A DNA stretch of 6,439 nt. It comes from Candidatus Parcubacteria bacterium. Lineage in GTDB: Bacteria > Patescibacteriota > Patescibacteriia > JAACEG01. Position numbers and translations under genes: made by a program. The stretch is from positions 1 through 6,439 of the forward strand of contig JAGLJD010000016.1 in the NCBI GenBank assembly GCA_023142625.1, written 5' to 3'. The notes under the pieces were generated by a model. The model was not told the origin of the DNA and searched no databases. It saw only the letters and a list, made by a program, of their open reading frames with translations. Shown in pieces: positions 5,201 to 6,439 of the stretch; position 1 is the stretch's first letter; the number at the start of each line of letters is the position of its first letter.

Positions 5201-6164
5201 CTCCGTCAAGAGCGACCATTGGGCGCAAATCGGGCGGGATTACGGGAATTGTTTTCAAAATCATCCATTCCGGCCTAATGTCGTTCATTTTTAAACTTTT
5301 TAGAAGCTTTAATCTCTTGGCGCTTTTTTCAAGTTTTATCCCTTTTGTTGTTTTTATCTCAACTTTCAATTTTTCTATCTCTTTATTTAAATCAATCCTT
5401 TCCAATAGCGCGTTTATGGCTTCAGCCCCGATTAACGCTTCAAAAATATGCCCGAATCTCATTGACAAGTCTTGATATTCTATTTCAGTTATAATATTTA
5501 ATTCTTTTAAATCTTTTAATTCTTTTTCAGCTGAAGTTAAGTTGTTTTCAAGTTCGCTGATATTTTCCTCTTTATCTTTGGCAAGTTCAGCGATACGATC
5601 ATTCTTTTTATCTAAATCATTTTTATAATCTTTTTCAGCTTGAGCGATATTTTCTTTATATTTTTTGCTTATTTTTTTCTTTTTATCGTTAAATTCATTT
5701 TTTACTTCTCCTAATGCCTCCTGTTTTAAATTATCGTCAACTTTAGTTATGATAAAATTAGCAAAATATACAACCTTCTCAAGAGACATCGGGGACAGCC
5801 CTAAAATATTTCCGATTTTTGAAGGCACGCTTCTTAAAAACCAGATATGGCTCACGGGCGATGACAACTCAATGTGTCCCATCCGTTCGCGGCGGACTAT
5901 GGATCTTGTTACTTCAACTCCGCATTTATCGCAAATTATCCCTTTATAGCGAATTTTTTTGTATTTTCCGCAATAACATTCCCAGTCCTTAGAAGGACCA
6001 AAAATTTTCTCGCAGAAAAGACCGTTTTTTTCAGGCTTTTGAGTGCGATAATTGATAGTTTCAGGCCTTAAAATTTCGCCATGCGACCAATTATGAATAA
6101 CCTCAGGCGAAGCTAATTTCAGCCTGATCGCGTCAAAATCCATATTTTTTACATATTCCGACAT
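2256..6164 (-). CDS. rpoC: RNA polymerase subunit beta' (RpoC), complete
   Basis: A 1302-residue beta' subunit of RNA polymerase, which with beta, alpha2, omega and sigma carries out transcription. The N-terminal zinc site is C63, C65, C78, C81. The sigma-binding clamp helices lie near 325-375 ([17 protein letters not shown]). The switch/rudder region follows at about 384-420, with [21 protein letters not shown]. The catalytic magnesium motif NADFDGD is at 525-531 (D527, D529, D531). The bridge helix is near 820-855 ([20 protein letters not shown]). The second zinc site is C861, C934, C941, C944. The trigger loop ([19 protein letters not shown], about 967-985) runs straight into [16 protein letters not shown], so the SI3 insertion of Gammaproteobacteria is absent. 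Residues about 145-222 form a Lys/Glu-rich coiled coil longer than the Bacillus version of this region, which helps explain a length above the roughly 1200 residues of Firmicutes. The ATG at 6164 gives the expected N-terminus; no Shine-Dalgarno is evident in the AT-only 20-bp spacer. Confidence 0.99.
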   Translation of the reverse strand: [1302 protein letters not shown]

Positions 6165-6184
6165 AAAAATATAAAATTATAAAA

Positions 6185-6439
6185 TTACTTTTCCTCTTTG
6201 ATTACTTTATATTCTTTCCCGTCTTTTTTTAATAGTTCAACATCTATTCCAAGCCCTTTGAATTCTCGGACTAAAACATTAAAAGACTCAGGGACATTCA
6301 ACTTTTTAATGTCTTCGCCTTTAATAATAGATTCATAAGCCTTGGATCTGCCTGGAACATCGTCTGATTTAATCGTGAGCATCTCCTGCAGGATATGAGA
6401 AGCTCCGTATCCTTCCAGCGCCCAAACTTCCATCTCTCC
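6185..6439 (-). CDS. rpoB: RNA polymerase subunit beta, C-terminal end (partial)
   Basis: This is the last 84 codons of the beta subunit of DNA-directed RNA polymerase, followed by a TAA stop; the 5' part lies beyond the right edge. The first visible residues, [13 protein letters not shown], are the near-invariant C-terminal signature of RpoB, followed by [17 protein letters not shown] and by [20 protein letters not shown]. These belong to the C-terminal clamp region that packs against the beta' subunit. The ATG at 6433 is an internal methionine, not the start, because the reading frame continues upstream with Gly-Glu. The protein ends in a short lysine/glutamate-rich tail (KVIKEEK). rpoC follows 20 bp later on the same strand, the normal rpoBC operon order. 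The family assignment is secure; only the missing 5' end limits the description. Confidence 0.97.
   Translation of the reverse strand, partial: GEMEVWALEGYGASHILQEMLTIKSDDVPGRSKAYESIIKGEDIKKLNVPESFNVLVREFKGLGIDVELLKKDGKEYKVIKEEK

Noticed and set aside
4963..5475. Rightward open frame of 170 codons opposite rpoC
   Set aside because: It lies wholly antisense to conserved RpoC sequence, has a low-complexity Ser/Phe-rich translation typical of an antisense shadow, and matches nothing I recognise.
5665..6071. Two overlapping rightward open frames opposite the start of rpoC
   Set aside because: Both are antisense to the N-terminal zinc-binding and clamp part of RpoC and show no protein-like motifs.
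6176..6181. TATAAT between rpoB and rpoC as an internal promoter
   Set aside because: The spacer is pure A/T and no -35-like hexamer lies at suitable spacing, so a chance match is more likely.

Overview
The window is AT-rich, and every supported gene is on the minus strand. It reads, in transcription order, from the right edge to the left. It starts with the 3' end of rpoB (cut by the window) and a complete rpoC. A 426-bp non-coding interval follows, then a secreted trypsin-like protease gene and a small gene with a HEPN-like motif. The organism is most likely a Candidate Phyla Radiation (Patescibacteria) bacterium, probably of the Parcubacteria side. This is an inference from four things: the low GC, the weak or absent Shine-Dalgarno sequences, a duplicated secreted 'GRPADAF..MRELGLGI' domain that I associate with CPR exported proteins, and an RpoC with a charged coiled-coil insertion. 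UGA does not appear as a sense codon in rpoC or the protease gene, which argues against the recoded CPR lineages (Gracilibacteria, Absconditabacteria).

Right part (2256-6439): rpoB and rpoC are separated by 20 bp and form the usual operon for the two large RNA polymerase subunits. RpoC keeps all its catalytic and zinc-binding signatures. A strong intrinsic terminator (about 2183-2223) closes the operon; ribosomal genes (rpsL, rpsG) do not follow directly.

Middle part (1830-2255), non-coding: from right to left it holds the rpoC terminator, a tandem duplication of about 36 bp that copies one arm of that terminator with its T-tract, a 21-bp hairpin that could terminate from both sides, a promoter-like sequence (about 2031-2058), and a structured segment of about 160 nt. 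That segment ends in a further hairpin plus U6 just before the protease gene. Two of its hairpins carry the same UGAAAG loop. The last of these shares bases with the terminator hairpin, so both cannot form in full at once. This is the most interesting item in the window: an unrecognised small RNA or an attenuator/riboswitch-like leader.

Left part (1-1829): the protease gene encodes a signal peptide, two copies of a ~48-residue domain, an acidic/basic linker and a trypsin-fold domain with a visible His-Asp-Ser triad. The HEPN-like gene starts 38 bp after it in the same direction and may be cotranscribed. The left edge carries degenerate 7-bp repeats. The polymerase genes are core functions; the two left genes look like accessory cargo, and no functional link between them and the polymerase can be shown.
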